DNA from: a virus
Virus record (IMG/VR): IMGVR_UViG_3300028384_000443
Span: 1 to 29,790 of that record
DNA: 29,790 bases
Reading direction: 5' to 3' (one strand)
Shown: piece by piece, positions 16,222 through 22,678 of the stretch
Layout: the number at the start of each line of letters is the position of its first letter
Position numbering within the stretch: position 1 is the first letter of the stretch
Position numbers and translations under genes: made by a program
The notes under the pieces: generated by a model
Seen by the model: the letters and a program-made list of their open reading frames with translations, nothing else
The model's database searches: none
Told to the model about the DNA's origin: nothing

Positions 16222-16666
16222 TTGTTAATTCCTCATTGTATTTATCATAGTGGTATCGTAAGTAATATGTACAAAACTTCAACAACTCTTTATCCGTTGC
16301 ATTACATTTCATTGTATTGGCAAGATTAGATATGATTTGTATGTTATCTGGTGTGTAACCTTTATTTGGATCTATACGATCTAGACTAGGGCTTGTACCT
16401 CTATTTCCACCAATTGTAAATGTAGTGCCTAATATAGGACATTTGTTATCTTCAGACCACACTCTGTAAATATCGTATTTATCTATATCCACATTCCATT
16501 TATTTCTGTCTTTAGCACGAAGAATCATTTTACCTACTACACGACTCATTAAAAGACCAAGTTCACCTTGAAATTTATTATAACACTCATTACATATATC
16601 TTTGTGCATCGATGGTGTCTGGTTGTGGCAATGACCCATAGCACATTCTTTAGTTTCTTCTGTCAT
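16214..16666 (-). CDS. HNH-type endonuclease with N-terminal zinc finger
   Basis: 150 aa. Cys8, Cys13, Cys25 and Cys28 could bind zinc (C-x4-C-x11-C-x2-C). The nuclease part contains CPILGT and the characteristic SLDRIDPNKGYTPDNIQIIS, then N-x3-K, the usual beta-beta-alpha core of phage HNH enzymes. It could be a free-standing homing endonuclease or a nuclease for host DNA breakdown or packaging. It is embedded in an operon with overlaps on both sides (8 and 17 bases), which favours long residence over recent homing insertion. Confidence 0.85.
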   Translation of the reverse strand: MTEETKECAMGHCHNQTPSMHKDICNECYNKFQGELGLLMSRVVGKMILRAKDRNKWNVDIDKYDIYRVWSEDNKCPILGTTFTIGGNRGTSPSLDRIDPNKGYTPDNIQIISNLANTMKCNATDKELLKFCTYYLRYHYDKYNEELTNV

Positions 16667-16859
16667 TGTTTGTCCTCAGTTTCTGTATCATAGAAGCAGT
16701 CTGATTCAACACCTGATCTAGTATGTCAACATAATCATCCATTGTAATCATGTGTTTGTGGTACATACTATCTAGTTGATCTTTAGCATCCTCAGATGCT
16801 TCTAATACATATTTAATCTTTGAGTCCAAGCTCACGTAGTTTTGCGTCGAGTTCTTCAT
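16650..16859 (-). CDS. Small helical hypothetical protein, 69 aa
   Basis: Ends LRTNNDRRN inside the start of the HNH gene and begins within the end of the gene upstream (47-base overlap), so the true start may be further in; no strong ribosome site is visible. The sequence (EASEDAKDQLDSMYHKH, DYVDILDQVLNQTASMIQKL) is predicted as helical hairpin. No family recognised. Confidence 0.6.
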   Translation of the reverse strand: MKNSTQNYVSLDSKIKYVLEASEDAKDQLDSMYHKHMITMDDYVDILDQVLNQTASMIQKLRTNNDRRN

Positions 16860-17196
16860 CTGTCATTTCATCCGTACTAATCTCAGTGTTAGTTTGATCT
16901 ACACGCGCAAGTTTAGGTTGCTCGAATTCTGCTAGTATAGCTGCTAGACGTGAAGCTTCTTCATAGTCTTCTGCTTGTACAGCTTTTAACATTGATAGTT
17001 TTAACACACCGATGGCAGACACATCCTGGGTTAACTCATCTACGTCAACCTTAAGTTCTGCAGCAGTGAGCTTAAGTTTTTCCCGTGCTTCTTTATTAGC
17101 CATACGGGATGCTACGGATTTCTTTTGCATATCCGCTGCATTTAGTTTAGTAATCTTTGGAGCTAGATTATCCAGAGATTTAGGATTGTATGCCAT
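16813..17196 (-). CDS. Possible terminase small subunit or DNA-binding protein, 127 aa
   Basis: The ATG at 17196 follows GGGAGG; the open frame extends upstream into non-coding DNA. The N terminus MAYNPKSLDNLAP resembles the start common in phage small terminase subunits. The middle is a Lys/Ala-rich helical segment with a possible helix-turn-helix (LTAAELKVDVDELTQDVSAI), and the end is an acidic helix (MTDEELDAKLRELGLKD). It is the first gene after promoter P1 (about 17230). A small terminase normally lies next to the large one, which is 6.4 kb away on the other strand; a separate location occurs in some podoviruses. The assignment is weak. Confidence 0.45.
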   Translation of the reverse strand: MAYNPKSLDNLAPKITKLNAADMQKKSVASRMANKEAREKLKLTAAELKVDVDELTQDVSAIGVLKLSMLKAVQAEDYEEASRLAAILAEFEQPKLARVDQTNTEISTDEMTDEELDAKLRELGLKD

Positions 17197-17220
17197 GTGT
17201 TTAACCTCCCATGTTTGTTT

Positions 17221-17248
17221 CTTTCCTATAAGGGAACATATTCTAAGT
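17221..17248 (-). promoter_or_regulatory. T7-like phage promoter P1 (leftward)
   Basis: The minus strand reads GAATATGTTCCCTTATAGGAAAG. Aligned on the TATA-GG start, it shares about 11 of 17 upstream positions with the T7 consensus (AATA, G at -11, C at -7, TATA at -4 to -1, GG at +1/+2). Twenty bases (ACTTAGAATATGTTCCCTTA) are identical to P2. It lies about 30 bases before the ATG of the 127-aa gene. Confidence 0.85.
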
Positions 17249-17266
17249 GTTTGATTTGCATACAAA

Positions 17267-17286
17267 AGCCGCCGCGAAGCAAGGCT
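17267..17286. repeat. Interspersed hairpin element, copy 1 (AGCC-NNN-GC-GWA-GC-NN-GGCT)
   Basis: Twenty bases, AGCCGCCGCGAAGCAAGGCT, with outer stem AGCC/GGCT and inner GC-GAA-GC. Two other copies exist (21906, 23214). On the minus strand it is followed by TTTTG, so a weak terminator is possible; it sits just upstream of P1 in the leftward direction. Confidence 0.8.
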
Positions 17287-17297
17287 CCCAAGTGACT

Positions 17298-17326
17298 GAG
17301 CGCGATGTCGGTTGACTAAAAATAAC
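17298..17326. repeat. GCGATGTCGGTT repeat, copy A
   Basis: A 29-base element with core GAGCGCGATGTCGGTT followed by an A-rich end (AAAAATAAC). It matches copy B (17351-17379) at 26 of 29 positions. No coding frame of meaningful length runs through it. Confidence 0.85.
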
Positions 17327-17350
17327 TGCAAGTGAACCGAGAGAACGCTT

Positions 17351-17379
17351 GAGCGCGATGTCGGTTAGGTAAAAATAAC
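17351..17379. repeat. GCGATGTCGGTT repeat, copy B
   Basis: Direct repeat of copy A, 53 bases away. In the leftward direction it comes directly after the hairpin terminator at 17387-17408 and supplies its T-rich tail (GTTATTTTT) before the AACCGACATCGC core. Confidence 0.85.
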
Positions 17380-17386
17380 AAAGAGA

Positions 17387-17408
17387 TACTAGGGAGTTAC
17401 CCCTAGTA
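17387..17408 (-). terminator. Intrinsic terminator ending the early leftward unit
   Basis: A perfect 8-bp stem TACTAGGG / CCCTAGTA with a 6-base loop, then (leftward) TCTCTTTGTTATTTTT. It lies 11 bases past the stop of the gene at 17420 and before promoter P1, so it divides the leftward block into two transcription units. Confidence 0.85.
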
Positions 17409-17419
17409 CCTCTAAGTAT

Positions 17420-17728
17420 TTACGTCATGTCATAGTCTTCTTGATATTCCATTTTGAGTGATGGAGGTAATTCTGACTTTTCTTGGTGTGCATCTCGAAG
17501 TGATCTAGCGTATAGATCAAAATGTTCTTTGAGATCATCCCATTCATCTTTGGTTAGGAAAGACATCATTGTCTGGTAGAATCCATTGAGTTCGTATTCC
17601 AACCAAGACTCTGATCGAATGTTACCACACTCATCCCACACATCATCATTGGTAAGTTGATAGCGAATACGTCGCTGCCAATGATCTATGGCATCATGAA
17701 GTTTGACTGAGAAAGAAGATACTAACAT
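17420..17728 (-). CDS. Hypothetical protein, 102 aa
   Basis: Starts at MLVSSFSVKLHDAIDHW after GAGGACTAAT, one base past the upstream stop. It is mostly helical with many Trp, Asp and Glu (YQTMMSFLTKDEWDDLKEHFD). No family recognised. It is the last gene before the terminator at 17387. Confidence 0.75.
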   Translation of the reverse strand: MLVSSFSVKLHDAIDHWQRRIRYQLTNDDVWDECGNIRSESWLEYELNGFYQTMMSFLTKDEWDDLKEHFDLYARSLRDAHQEKSELPPSLKMEYQEDYDMT

Positions 17729-17729
17729 A

Positions 17730-17939
17730 TTAGTCCTCATACTCTGCTAAGCGTTTATTTTCCATGAATCGTTTAGCATCACGAATATCTTTGAATTTGA
17801 TATTGATACGTTTATCCCGATAGGTAACTTCCCAATAGTAGTCAGCGTATTCTTTTTTGAATAGCTGAATGTCACCTACACATTCTGAGCGATCATATGC
17901 TAGGATATAATCAAAGTTGATTCTAGGAAATGACAGCAT
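17730..17939 (-). CDS. Hypothetical protein, 69 aa
   Basis: Begins MLSFPRINFDYILAYD in a TGATG overlap with the Api92-like gene. Aromatic-rich with a basic C-terminal half (YRDKRINIKFKDIRDAKRF). No family recognised; no transmembrane segment. Confidence 0.7.
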   Translation of the reverse strand: MLSFPRINFDYILAYDRSECVGDIQLFKKEYADYYWEVTYRDKRINIKFKDIRDAKRFMENKRLAEYED

Positions 17940-18589
17940 CAGCAACCAACTGTGTGTGCGTTAGCCACCTGCTCGATGTCATACTCTAGAGCTTGACGGA
18001 TACTGTTAAGTTGTTGATCTTGTAGATCTTGCATCTCTTCGTATTGTACATCAGATAAGAAGTCACGTTCTTCATCAGTCCAATCATCGATGTCCTGAGT
18101 TTTAGGTGCAATTTTATCTGAGTAGTTATCGAGTATTGAGTTGACTAGATCATCCCAATCCCACTCTACATAGTCATACTGCTCACCTTTGTGGAATGCA
18201 TGAACACTGAACCAGTTAGGCATCTCATCTTCACAAGTCAATGTAATATATGAGTTAGGATCAGCTTCAGCAATCTCTTCTGAGATGTATGCAGCAAGAG
18301 GGATGAGACCACCCCAAGCAGAAGTCAGCATTGCGTAGCCTTCGTCATACTCATTTAAGTCTGCCCACTTAGCACCTACTTCGTTGAGGTAATACTCATA
18401 GTTGTAGTTGTGCTCATTTGCATTGGGCATGTTAAGACGATCTTTACGCATGTAAGATGCATCACCAATGTTATAGCTTTCAGCAGCATCAGGATCAGTA
18501 TCAGATACACGATTGCAGATAGTCATGAATGCTTCTAGTGCATCATCATTGCCGTAGACAGATATGTAGTTTGATACATGGTTAGCCAT
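17939..18589 (-). CDS. Api92-like / ferredoxin-fold phage protein, 216 aa
   Basis: The N terminus MANHVSNYISVYGND and the later Trp-rich motif (MLTSAWGGLIPL, then YVEWDWDDL) resemble the Api92/YubB-type ferredoxin-like family of phages and plasmids, whose role is unknown. It is highly acidic. The C-terminal 60 residues (WTDEERDFLSDVQYEEMQDLQDQQ) look like a long helix. Family call is tentative. Confidence 0.6.
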   Translation of the reverse strand: MANHVSNYISVYGNDDALEAFMTICNRVSDTDPDAAESYNIGDASYMRKDRLNMPNANEHNYNYEYYLNEVGAKWADLNEYDEGYAMLTSAWGGLIPLAAYISEEIAEADPNSYITLTCEDEMPNWFSVHAFHKGEQYDYVEWDWDDLVNSILDNYSDKIAPKTQDIDDWTDEERDFLSDVQYEEMQDLQDQQLNSIRQALEYDIEQVANAHTVGC

Positions 18590-18590
18590 A

Positions 18591-18764
18591 TTAGAAATCC
18601 TCTTGGATAATACAGATAGCTTGATAGTTGACGATAGGTCTACCTATGACTTCTACAAACTTTTCTCGTGCATCAAAACATTCATCCATAGAATTGAATG
18701 CAGCCATTTTGTTGACATCAACACGATCTCCAGTAAGTGCGATGTAGATAAGTAACCATTTCAT
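18591..18764 (-). CDS. Small hypothetical protein, 57 aa
   Basis: Reads MKWLLIYIALTGDRVDVNKM to CIIQEDF and ends one base before the next start. A short beta-alpha pattern with the segment AAFNSMDECFDAREKFVEV resembles small phage proteins built around a strand, a helix and a final strand. It fills the gap exactly between its neighbours. Confidence 0.65.
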   Translation of the reverse strand: MKWLLIYIALTGDRVDVNKMAAFNSMDECFDAREKFVEVIGRPIVNYQAICIIQEDF

Positions 18765-18766
18765 AA

Positions 18767-19132
18767 TTAGTCCATACGTGTTATGAAGTAATCACCTGGC
18801 TTATCCATTGGAATAGCTACTACTCCATATGGATATTGGTACATGAAACCAAAGTCAGTTGGGTACATAGCGTAAGGGTGGATGTCAGGATCATCGTCAT
18901 GAGATGAGATCCATTCACCATCTAGTCCTACAGTTGAACCTTCCATCTCATACAGTTTACCAAAGCCATACTTGTCTTCAAGGAAACTTTTTAAGTCACC
19001 AATATCATCAACAGTATCTGCATCGAATACCTGCTCAAACTCTTGAACCCAGAAAGGAATCATACCAAGATAATCTATAGCGTTATCTTTGTTGATTTCT
19101 GGGTAGTGTTCACCGTTCAGAATGATCTGCAT
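18767..19132 (-). CDS. Hypothetical protein, 121 aa
   Basis: GGAG precedes the ATG. Acidic and aromatic-rich; the C-terminal half (PYAMYPTDFGFMYQYPYGVVAIPMD) is dense in Tyr and Pro and probably beta-structured. It overlaps the preceding gene by 23 bases. Function unknown. Confidence 0.75.
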   Translation of the reverse strand: MQIILNGEHYPEINKDNAIDYLGMIPFWVQEFEQVFDADTVDDIGDLKSFLEDKYGFGKLYEMEGSTVGLDGEWISSHDDDPDIHPYAMYPTDFGFMYQYPYGVVAIPMDKPGDYFITRMD

Positions 19133-19472
19133 TTGTTACTCCAAGTAGTACACGTAAGTTAGTAGTTGCTCTGGTGATGTCATCAACAGTGTGTTTGATA
19201 CGTTCCATGTCTAAGCTGTTTCTTAGCTCAATTTCCATTAAGTCGATGATTTCATCAAACTTATCTTCTGGCATGATAAGGATATTCTTAGCAGGTTCAC
19301 CATTGATTTGGTATACTTCGACTAAGCTGTCAATAGAGACAGATACACCATATACTGAATCATAGTTGAATTCAGATACAGTAATTCCATCGTTATCGAT
19401 CTCTACATCAGAATCATGTAGGCGATCAGGTAAGTTTTTGAGGTCATTGAATAGATCATTCAGGGAAGTCAT
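19110..19472 (-). CDS. Hypothetical protein, 120 aa
   Basis: CAGGAACTTATC precedes the ATG. An N-terminal Asp/Leu-rich helix, a strand-rich centre (YGVSVSIDSLVEVYQING) and a long C-terminal helix. No family recognised. It overlaps the genes on both sides (23 and 17 bases). Confidence 0.75.
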   Translation of the reverse strand: MTSLNDLFNDLKNLPDRLHDSDVEIDNDGITVSEFNYDSVYGVSVSIDSLVEVYQINGEPAKNILIMPEDKFDEIIDLMEIELRNSLDMERIKHTVDDITRATTNLRVLLGVTNADHSER

Positions 19473-19701
19473 GATAAGTTCCTGCAGTTAGTATTGGTAA
19501 ATAGTCTTCGTAGTGCCAGTACAAAGTGTCATGGATTGTGGAGTAGTCGAGGTCTTCGAGATAGTCAGCCATGTCAGACCATTGATTGGTTGTTAGTTGG
19601 TGTCTATCATCGAATGAATCTCGATCCCACCACAAGAATACCATCTCATCTTCTGGCTTGTACCACTTTTGAAGTAGTTCAATCATTTTGTCTACACGCA
19701 T
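19456..19701 (-). CDS. Hypothetical acidic protein, 81 aa
   Basis: Starts after AAGAGATAAAC. Contains VFLWWDRDSFDD and a Trp/Tyr/His-rich C-terminal half (TLYWHYEDYLPIL). A pattern of this kind occurs in small phage proteins of unknown function. The end overlaps the following gene by 17 bases. Confidence 0.75.
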   Translation of the reverse strand: MRVDKMIELLQKWYKPEDEMVFLWWDRDSFDDRHQLTTNQWSDMADYLEDLDYSTIHDTLYWHYEDYLPILTAGTYHDFPE

Positions 19702-19703
19702 GT

Positions 19704-20318
19704 TTATCTCTTTTTGATGTGTTCATTGATAATACTATCGCCTTCATGACGGTAGCAACGTAAGCAGTCCATGCATTTTTGACCAGTACAGTTACCTTCT
19801 ACTGGATTATCTTTGGCAAGTACATTGAATACTTTATCGAAATATTTAGGTACTTGTATGATTGTATTTACTTTAGGATTAGAGTAAATAAGTATTAAGT
19901 TTTTAGGGAAGAAACTCTCTTTGTCAAGATATTTCTTGATAAGATCTTTACGTTTTGTCCATAACGCAAATGTAGTCTGTGGATTCTTCCAAGCAATGTT
20001 AGATAGATTGTAGAGGTGAGTCATGTTGATAAGCTCACCGTGACCATTGAATCGAAACCATGAAGCATTGATGACAGGTAGCGATTTGAGTGGAAGTACA
20101 TCTGACGATAACAGATCTGAGTTACGTTGGAATGCAGGTTGACAATTCTTACGTGATTTTGTCAACATAGATTGAGAGTAGCAATCCTTGCAGATACTAT
20201 CGCTCTGCTGCATCTTCTGACAGAATGAGTTAGTTACGGTATTAGTGTTGATAGCAGGAATACCATTAAGTTTACCCGACATGGTTGAAACATGTGGTGA
20301 CAATGTTACAGTTTGCAT
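19704..20318 (-). CDS. GP88-like cysteine-rich phage protein, 204 aa
   Basis: The N terminus (LSPHVSTMSGKLNGIPAIN, with NTVTNSFCQKM soon after) resembles the phage Gene Product 88 family, whose function is not known to me. Conserved-looking cysteines are C33, ICKDCYS (C43, C46) and, near the C terminus, a C-x4-C-x2-C-x2-C cluster (CTGQKCMDCLRC). The last has ferredoxin-like spacing and could hold an iron-sulfur cluster or zinc. GAGG precedes the start. The upstream gene ends on its first base. Confidence 0.65.
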   Translation of the reverse strand: MQTVTLSPHVSTMSGKLNGIPAINTNTVTNSFCQKMQQSDSICKDCYSQSMLTKSRKNCQPAFQRNSDLLSSDVLPLKSLPVINASWFRFNGHGELINMTHLYNLSNIAWKNPQTTFALWTKRKDLIKKYLDKESFFPKNLILIYSNPKVNTIIQVPKYFDKVFNVLAKDNPVEGNCTGQKCMDCLRCYRHEGDSIINEHIKKR

Positions 20319-20593
20319 TAGAATGCCTCATTGATTAGTTCTTTGAGTTGATCTTCCAGATCATTTTTAAAGTTTACTGTCGCAATAAGTTCCATGTGCG
20401 AGAAGTCTTTGTAAGTGATACCGTCGGCATAAGTGTCGTAGATATCTTGTAGCTCCGAATCGTATTTGTCGTTGCATTGCTGCATGACATTCTTGAGAAT
20501 CTTGTAGATACGTAGCACACTTTCTTTTACATGATCATCATGTAGTTCGTTGATATTACGTTGAACTTTGTCTTTCCAGTACGTTGTATCCAT
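20318..20593 (-). CDS. Hypothetical helical protein, 91 aa
   Basis: Starts after AGAGGATATA. Lys/Asp/Glu-rich with heptad-like leucines and isoleucines over residues 10-55, then a second helix (NDLEDQLKELINEAF). Possibly a coiled coil. Shares one base with the next gene. No family recognised. Confidence 0.75.
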   Translation of the reverse strand: MDTTYWKDKVQRNINELHDDHVKESVLRIYKILKNVMQQCNDKYDSELQDIYDTYADGITYKDFSHMELIATVNFKNDLEDQLKELINEAF

Positions 20594-20628
20594 TATATCC
20601 TCTATTTAGTTGAAGTTTTTGTAAAGCA

Positions 20629-20655
20629 TTATCCCGAGAATGGTCAACGGGATAA
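20629..20655. other. Intergenic hairpin with perfect 8-bp stem
   Basis: TTATCCCG and CGGGATAA flank an 11-base loop. Neither side is followed by a clear T-run, so it is more likely a processing or stability structure than a full terminator. It lies in the 87-base gap between two leftward genes. Confidence 0.6.
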
Positions 20656-20680
20656 CGCCTCCAGTGGCTAACAGCTCCAC

Positions 20681-20875
20681 TTACTTGGTGCTGATGAACT
20701 TACCAGTTTTAGTACAACGTGCTACGGACAAATAGCCTTTGTTGCTTGAGAATGTACCTTTATGAGCATAACGACTGGTGACACGACGGAATTGCACGTC
20801 AGAAGTTACAAGGTTTGGTGTACGATCTGAATGTTTACCAGTTAGTACAAAGTTTAGGAATTCATTGAATTTCAT
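20681..20875 (-). CDS. Small basic hypothetical protein, 64 aa
   Basis: Start chosen at MKFNEFLNFVLTGKHSDRTP because GAGGG lies before it. The C-terminal half is basic and Ser/Thr-rich (RRVTSRYAHKGTFSSNKGYLS), probably beta-stranded, and might bind nucleic acid. No family recognised. Confidence 0.65.
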   Translation of the reverse strand: MKFNEFLNFVLTGKHSDRTPNLVTSDVQFRRVTSRYAHKGTFSSNKGYLSVARCTKTGKFISTK

Positions 20876-20885
20876 GTTGTTGCCC

Positions 20886-21107
20886 TCAAGCAATGTTACG
20901 ATTGTAGTTAGAAGACCAGTTTAAGGTCTTGAATAGGATACGTGATTGTCCCACAATATCCATTGGTGATAAACCATGAGAAGCACATTGCTGTTCATAG
21001 TTACTGACGATGGTTTCGATAACCTCTTTGGTTAAGGTTTCGTCACCATATTCTTCTTCATACACACCACGAAGGTTGTATGCAAATTGACTATTTGTAA
21101 AAGTCAT
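20886..21107 (-). CDS. Hypothetical protein, 73 aa
   Basis: The start at MTFTNSQFAYNLRGVYEEEY is preferred over a longer Met-rich frame because GAGG precedes it. It overlaps the membrane-protein gene by 17 bases. A small helical protein with a central conserved-looking motif ETIVSNYEQQC and no known relatives. Confidence 0.65.
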   Translation of the reverse strand: MTFTNSQFAYNLRGVYEEEYGDETLTKEVIETIVSNYEQQCASHGLSPMDIVGQSRILFKTLNWSSNYNRNIA

Positions 21108-21294
21108 CATCATCCTCATCATTGAAGTAGTCTTGGTATTCTTCTTCTGATTCAAATTCTATTCGATCATTCATGTCGATAAAGAATACATCTTCTGGTA
21201 GAATTTTATTACAAATCCATGCAGCTGCATAACCTAAGACTAGGAATGGAGTAGCAAGGAAATAGGCTAAGGCAGGTGGTTTGTGTACAATCAA
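21091..21294 (-). CDS. Small membrane protein with acidic tail, 67 aa
   Basis: One transmembrane segment (PALAYFLATPFLVLGYAAAW) followed by a polar, very acidic C terminus (SEEEYQDYFNDEDDDDFYK). The apparent start is a TTG with GGGGGT upstream; no ATG is available before the membrane segment, so the start is uncertain. It is the first gene after the terminator that follows SSB. Holin, inhibitor or envelope-modifying functions are all possible. Confidence 0.6.
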   Translation of the reverse strand: MIVHKPPALAYFLATPFLVLGYAAAWICNKILPEDVFFIDMNDRIEFESEEEYQDYFNDEDDDDFYK

Positions 21295-21302
21295 GATACC
21301 CC

Positions 21303-21330
21303 CGCGATGTCGGTTAGAGTGAAAAATATT
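21303..21330. repeat. GCGATGTCGGTT repeat, copy C
   Basis: CGCGATGTCGGTTAGAGTG followed by AAAAATATT. It shares the core and A-rich end with the two copies near 17300-17380 and, like copy B, directly follows a leftward terminator hairpin. Confidence 0.8.
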
Positions 21331-21364
21331 AGGAGAACCCTAGCATTGCACTAGAGTTCCCCTA
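21330..21364 (-). terminator. Intrinsic terminator after the SSB gene
   Basis: A 14-position stem with 12 pairs (21330-21343 with 21351-21364), 7-base loop, then leftward AATATTTTTC. It begins seven bases past the SSB stop. Confidence 0.85.
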
Positions 21365-21370
21365 AGTGTG

Positions 21371-21841
21371 TTAGAACATGACTGCGATGTCACCTTCATC
21401 ATCTGAGGCATCTGCCCCTTCGATGACTGAGAAGCCACCTGCTGGGTTGTATTCCTCAAGTTGTACAACCTGCACTGCTACAAGTTGTGTGGCAATACCC
21501 TTGCGACCTGCGGTGTCATAAGGATATTGGAACAACTGCACATTGCCGATAGAGCCATTGCCGATGATAGCAGGATCTAACTCTTTTGTAGCAGCGTCTA
21601 CAACAAGCACTGGTTTGTTCGGAGTGCCATCCGCTTTCTTAGCTTTACGCTTAAGAGAGACAGTGAACTTGCCATCACGCTCTTTGACAGTGAGGTGATT
21701 TGCTGAGAGTTCATCTGCAACAGCTTTATCAGTAGTGGCAATCTGTAGCTCCCACTGTTCTGTACCGAATGGTGCAACAGGCTTGTCAAGTTTAGCCCAG
21801 TTGAGTTCTACGTTATCTACACGATAGTTACGTTTTTGCAT
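21371..21841 (-). CDS. Single-stranded DNA-binding protein, T7 gp2.5-like
   Basis: 156 aa from MQKRNYRVDNVELNWAKL, which follows AAGGGGAAT; the longer frame upstream lacks a site. The body has an OB-fold-like strand pattern (WELQIATTDK, FTVSLKRKAKKADG, NVQLFQYPYD, GIATQLVAVQVVQL). The C terminus is GADASDDEGDIAVMF, an acidic tail ending in Phe as in T7 gp2.5, where it contacts DNA polymerase and helicase. It would coat single-stranded DNA and coordinate the replisome. The neighbouring terminator ends its transcript. Confidence 0.85.
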   Translation of the reverse strand: MQKRNYRVDNVELNWAKLDKPVAPFGTEQWELQIATTDKAVADELSANHLTVKERDGKFTVSLKRKAKKADGTPNKPVLVVDAATKELDPAIIGNGSIGNVQLFQYPYDTAGRKGIATQLVAVQVVQLEEYNPAGGFSVIEGADASDDEGDIAVMF

Positions 21842-21905
21842 AATATTCCCCTTGGATATGCATGAGTGATTTGAGAGTGAACCGAGATTCACATTTCCAG
21901 TTAAC

Positions 21906-21925
21906 AGCCGACGCGAAGCTAGGCT
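21906..21925. repeat. Interspersed hairpin element, copy 2
   Basis: AGCCGACGCGAAGCTAGGCT, with one extra C-G pair outside. It lies in the 95-base leader of the SSB gene, about 65 bases before its ATG. A nearby AGTGAACCGAGA is shared with the 17330 region. Confidence 0.8.
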
Positions 21926-21936
21926 GCAGAGAGTGA

Positions 21937-22131
21937 CTAAGAGTTGAGTGAGATACCACTACGATTAGTACCATTGAGTAGGTAGTAGTAGTATGAATGA
22001 GAGATCTCAAACTTGTTGCATATAGCATCTACAGTGAGAGATTTCATACGTTCCCTCATTGCATGTCTTTCTGCATCGAGTTGAAAGATCATTTGTACAT
22101 CCTCATCAGAGAGTTTGTAACGTTTATCCAT
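21937..22131 (-). CDS. Small helix-turn-helix DNA-binding protein, 64 aa
   Basis: GGAGG six bases before the ATG. LTVDAICNKFEISHSYYYYLL has the spacing of a helix-turn-helix with a Tyr-rich recognition helix, preceded by a basic, Met-rich helix. It is likely a transcription regulator, or a host-directed one, expressed early. It overlaps the stop of the preceding gene by 8 bases (ATGGATAA). Confidence 0.75.
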   Translation of the reverse strand: MDKRYKLSDEDVQMIFQLDAERHAMRERMKSLTVDAICNKFEISHSYYYYLLNGTNRSGISLNS

Positions 22132-22255
22132 GTGAAACCTCCACGATGGTGAGAGATGAGCATTGAGCTACAATATCAGAGAGATGTTTGTAGTCTGTGC
22201 TGTAAGCTATAACCTTACCATCTTTGTCTACAACAAAGTATTTTGTTTTATCCAT
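22124..22255 (-). CDS. Very small hypothetical protein, 43 aa
   Basis: Reads MDKTKYFVVDKDGKVIAYST and ends IVEVSHG. The pattern of two strands, a helix and a strand is typical of tiny phage accessory proteins. Its start sits in an ATGGATAA overlap with the previous stop and its stop in an identical overlap with the next start. Confidence 0.65.
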   Translation of the reverse strand: MDKTKYFVVDKDGKVIAYSTDYKHLSDIVAQCSSLTIVEVSHG

Positions 22256-22379
22256 TGAGTTTATCCTCTAGATATTTGATACGTATTTTAGTCTCAGCTA
22301 TTTGGAATCTAGACATGAGATGAGAGAACATCTCTAGATCTAGTCTGAGATTGTCTAACAGTTGTTGATCTGTACACAT
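22248..22379 (-). CDS. Very small helical hypothetical protein, 43 aa
   Basis: AAGGA about 10 bases before the ATG. Leu- and Asp-rich (MCTDQQLLDNLRLDLEMFSH), probably a single amphipathic helix or coiled coil. Support comes from the ribosome site and the 8-base overlap with the next gene. Confidence 0.6.
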   Translation of the reverse strand: MCTDQQLLDNLRLDLEMFSHLMSRFQIAETKIRIKYLEDKLNG

Positions 22380-22380
22380 A

Positions 22381-22548
22381 TTACAATAATCCTTGAAGTA
22401 GACCAAGAAGAGCAATTGTAAGTATGCCTAGAGACACCACACCAAGTACACCTCCAATCCAACCAATAGATGGTATTTGGTGATCTTGACATGATCTAAC
22501 AATGTATCCTAGACCAATGAACATTAAGAGTAAGATAATGAGTTCCAT
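22381..22548 (-). CDS. Small two-helix membrane protein, 55 aa
   Basis: MELIILLLMFIGLGYIV is one membrane segment and the Gly/Leu/Val-rich stretch from GWIGGVLGVVSLG to the end is the second. A short polar loop (RSCQDHQIPS) lies between. AAGGA precedes the start. Topology is holin-like, but its location in the early block argues for another role, such as membrane depolarisation or exclusion. Function unknown. Confidence 0.7.
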   Translation of the reverse strand: MELIILLLMFIGLGYIVRSCQDHQIPSIGWIGGVLGVVSLGILTIALLGLLQGLL

Positions 22549-22558
22549 AAGTGATCCT

Positions 22559-22586
22559 TAACCTTTTGGTTAGACACTAAAGTGTC
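22559..22586. other. Two adjacent hairpins in the early-gene leader
   Basis: TAACC-TTTT-GGTTA is followed directly by GACAC-TAAA-GTGTC, in the untranslated leader between promoter P2 and the gene at 22548. They may stabilise the transcript or serve as RNase processing sites. Confidence 0.6.
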
Positions 22587-22650
22587 CTTAAGTGTAACTT
22601 AGAGTGATGATGTATGATGTCCCATCTAACACATACTTAGAGGTACACCC

Positions 22651-22678
22651 CCCTCCATTAAGGGAACATATTCTAAGT
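22651..22678 (-). promoter_or_regulatory. T7-like phage promoter P2 (leftward)
   Basis: The minus strand reads ACTTAGAATATGTTCCCTTA (identical to P1), then ATGGAGGG. The TATA of P1 and P3 is TAAT here, so its strength may differ. It is about 105 bases before the first gene of the early cluster (22548). Confidence 0.75.

Noticed and set aside
16214-16666. Recent insertion of the HNH gene as a mobile intron or homing element
   Set aside because: No flanking duplications or interrupted gene; short overlaps on both sides suggest a settled operon member.
19494-19763. 89-aa plus-strand frame
   Set aside because: Antisense to three tightly linked leftward genes, no ribosome site.
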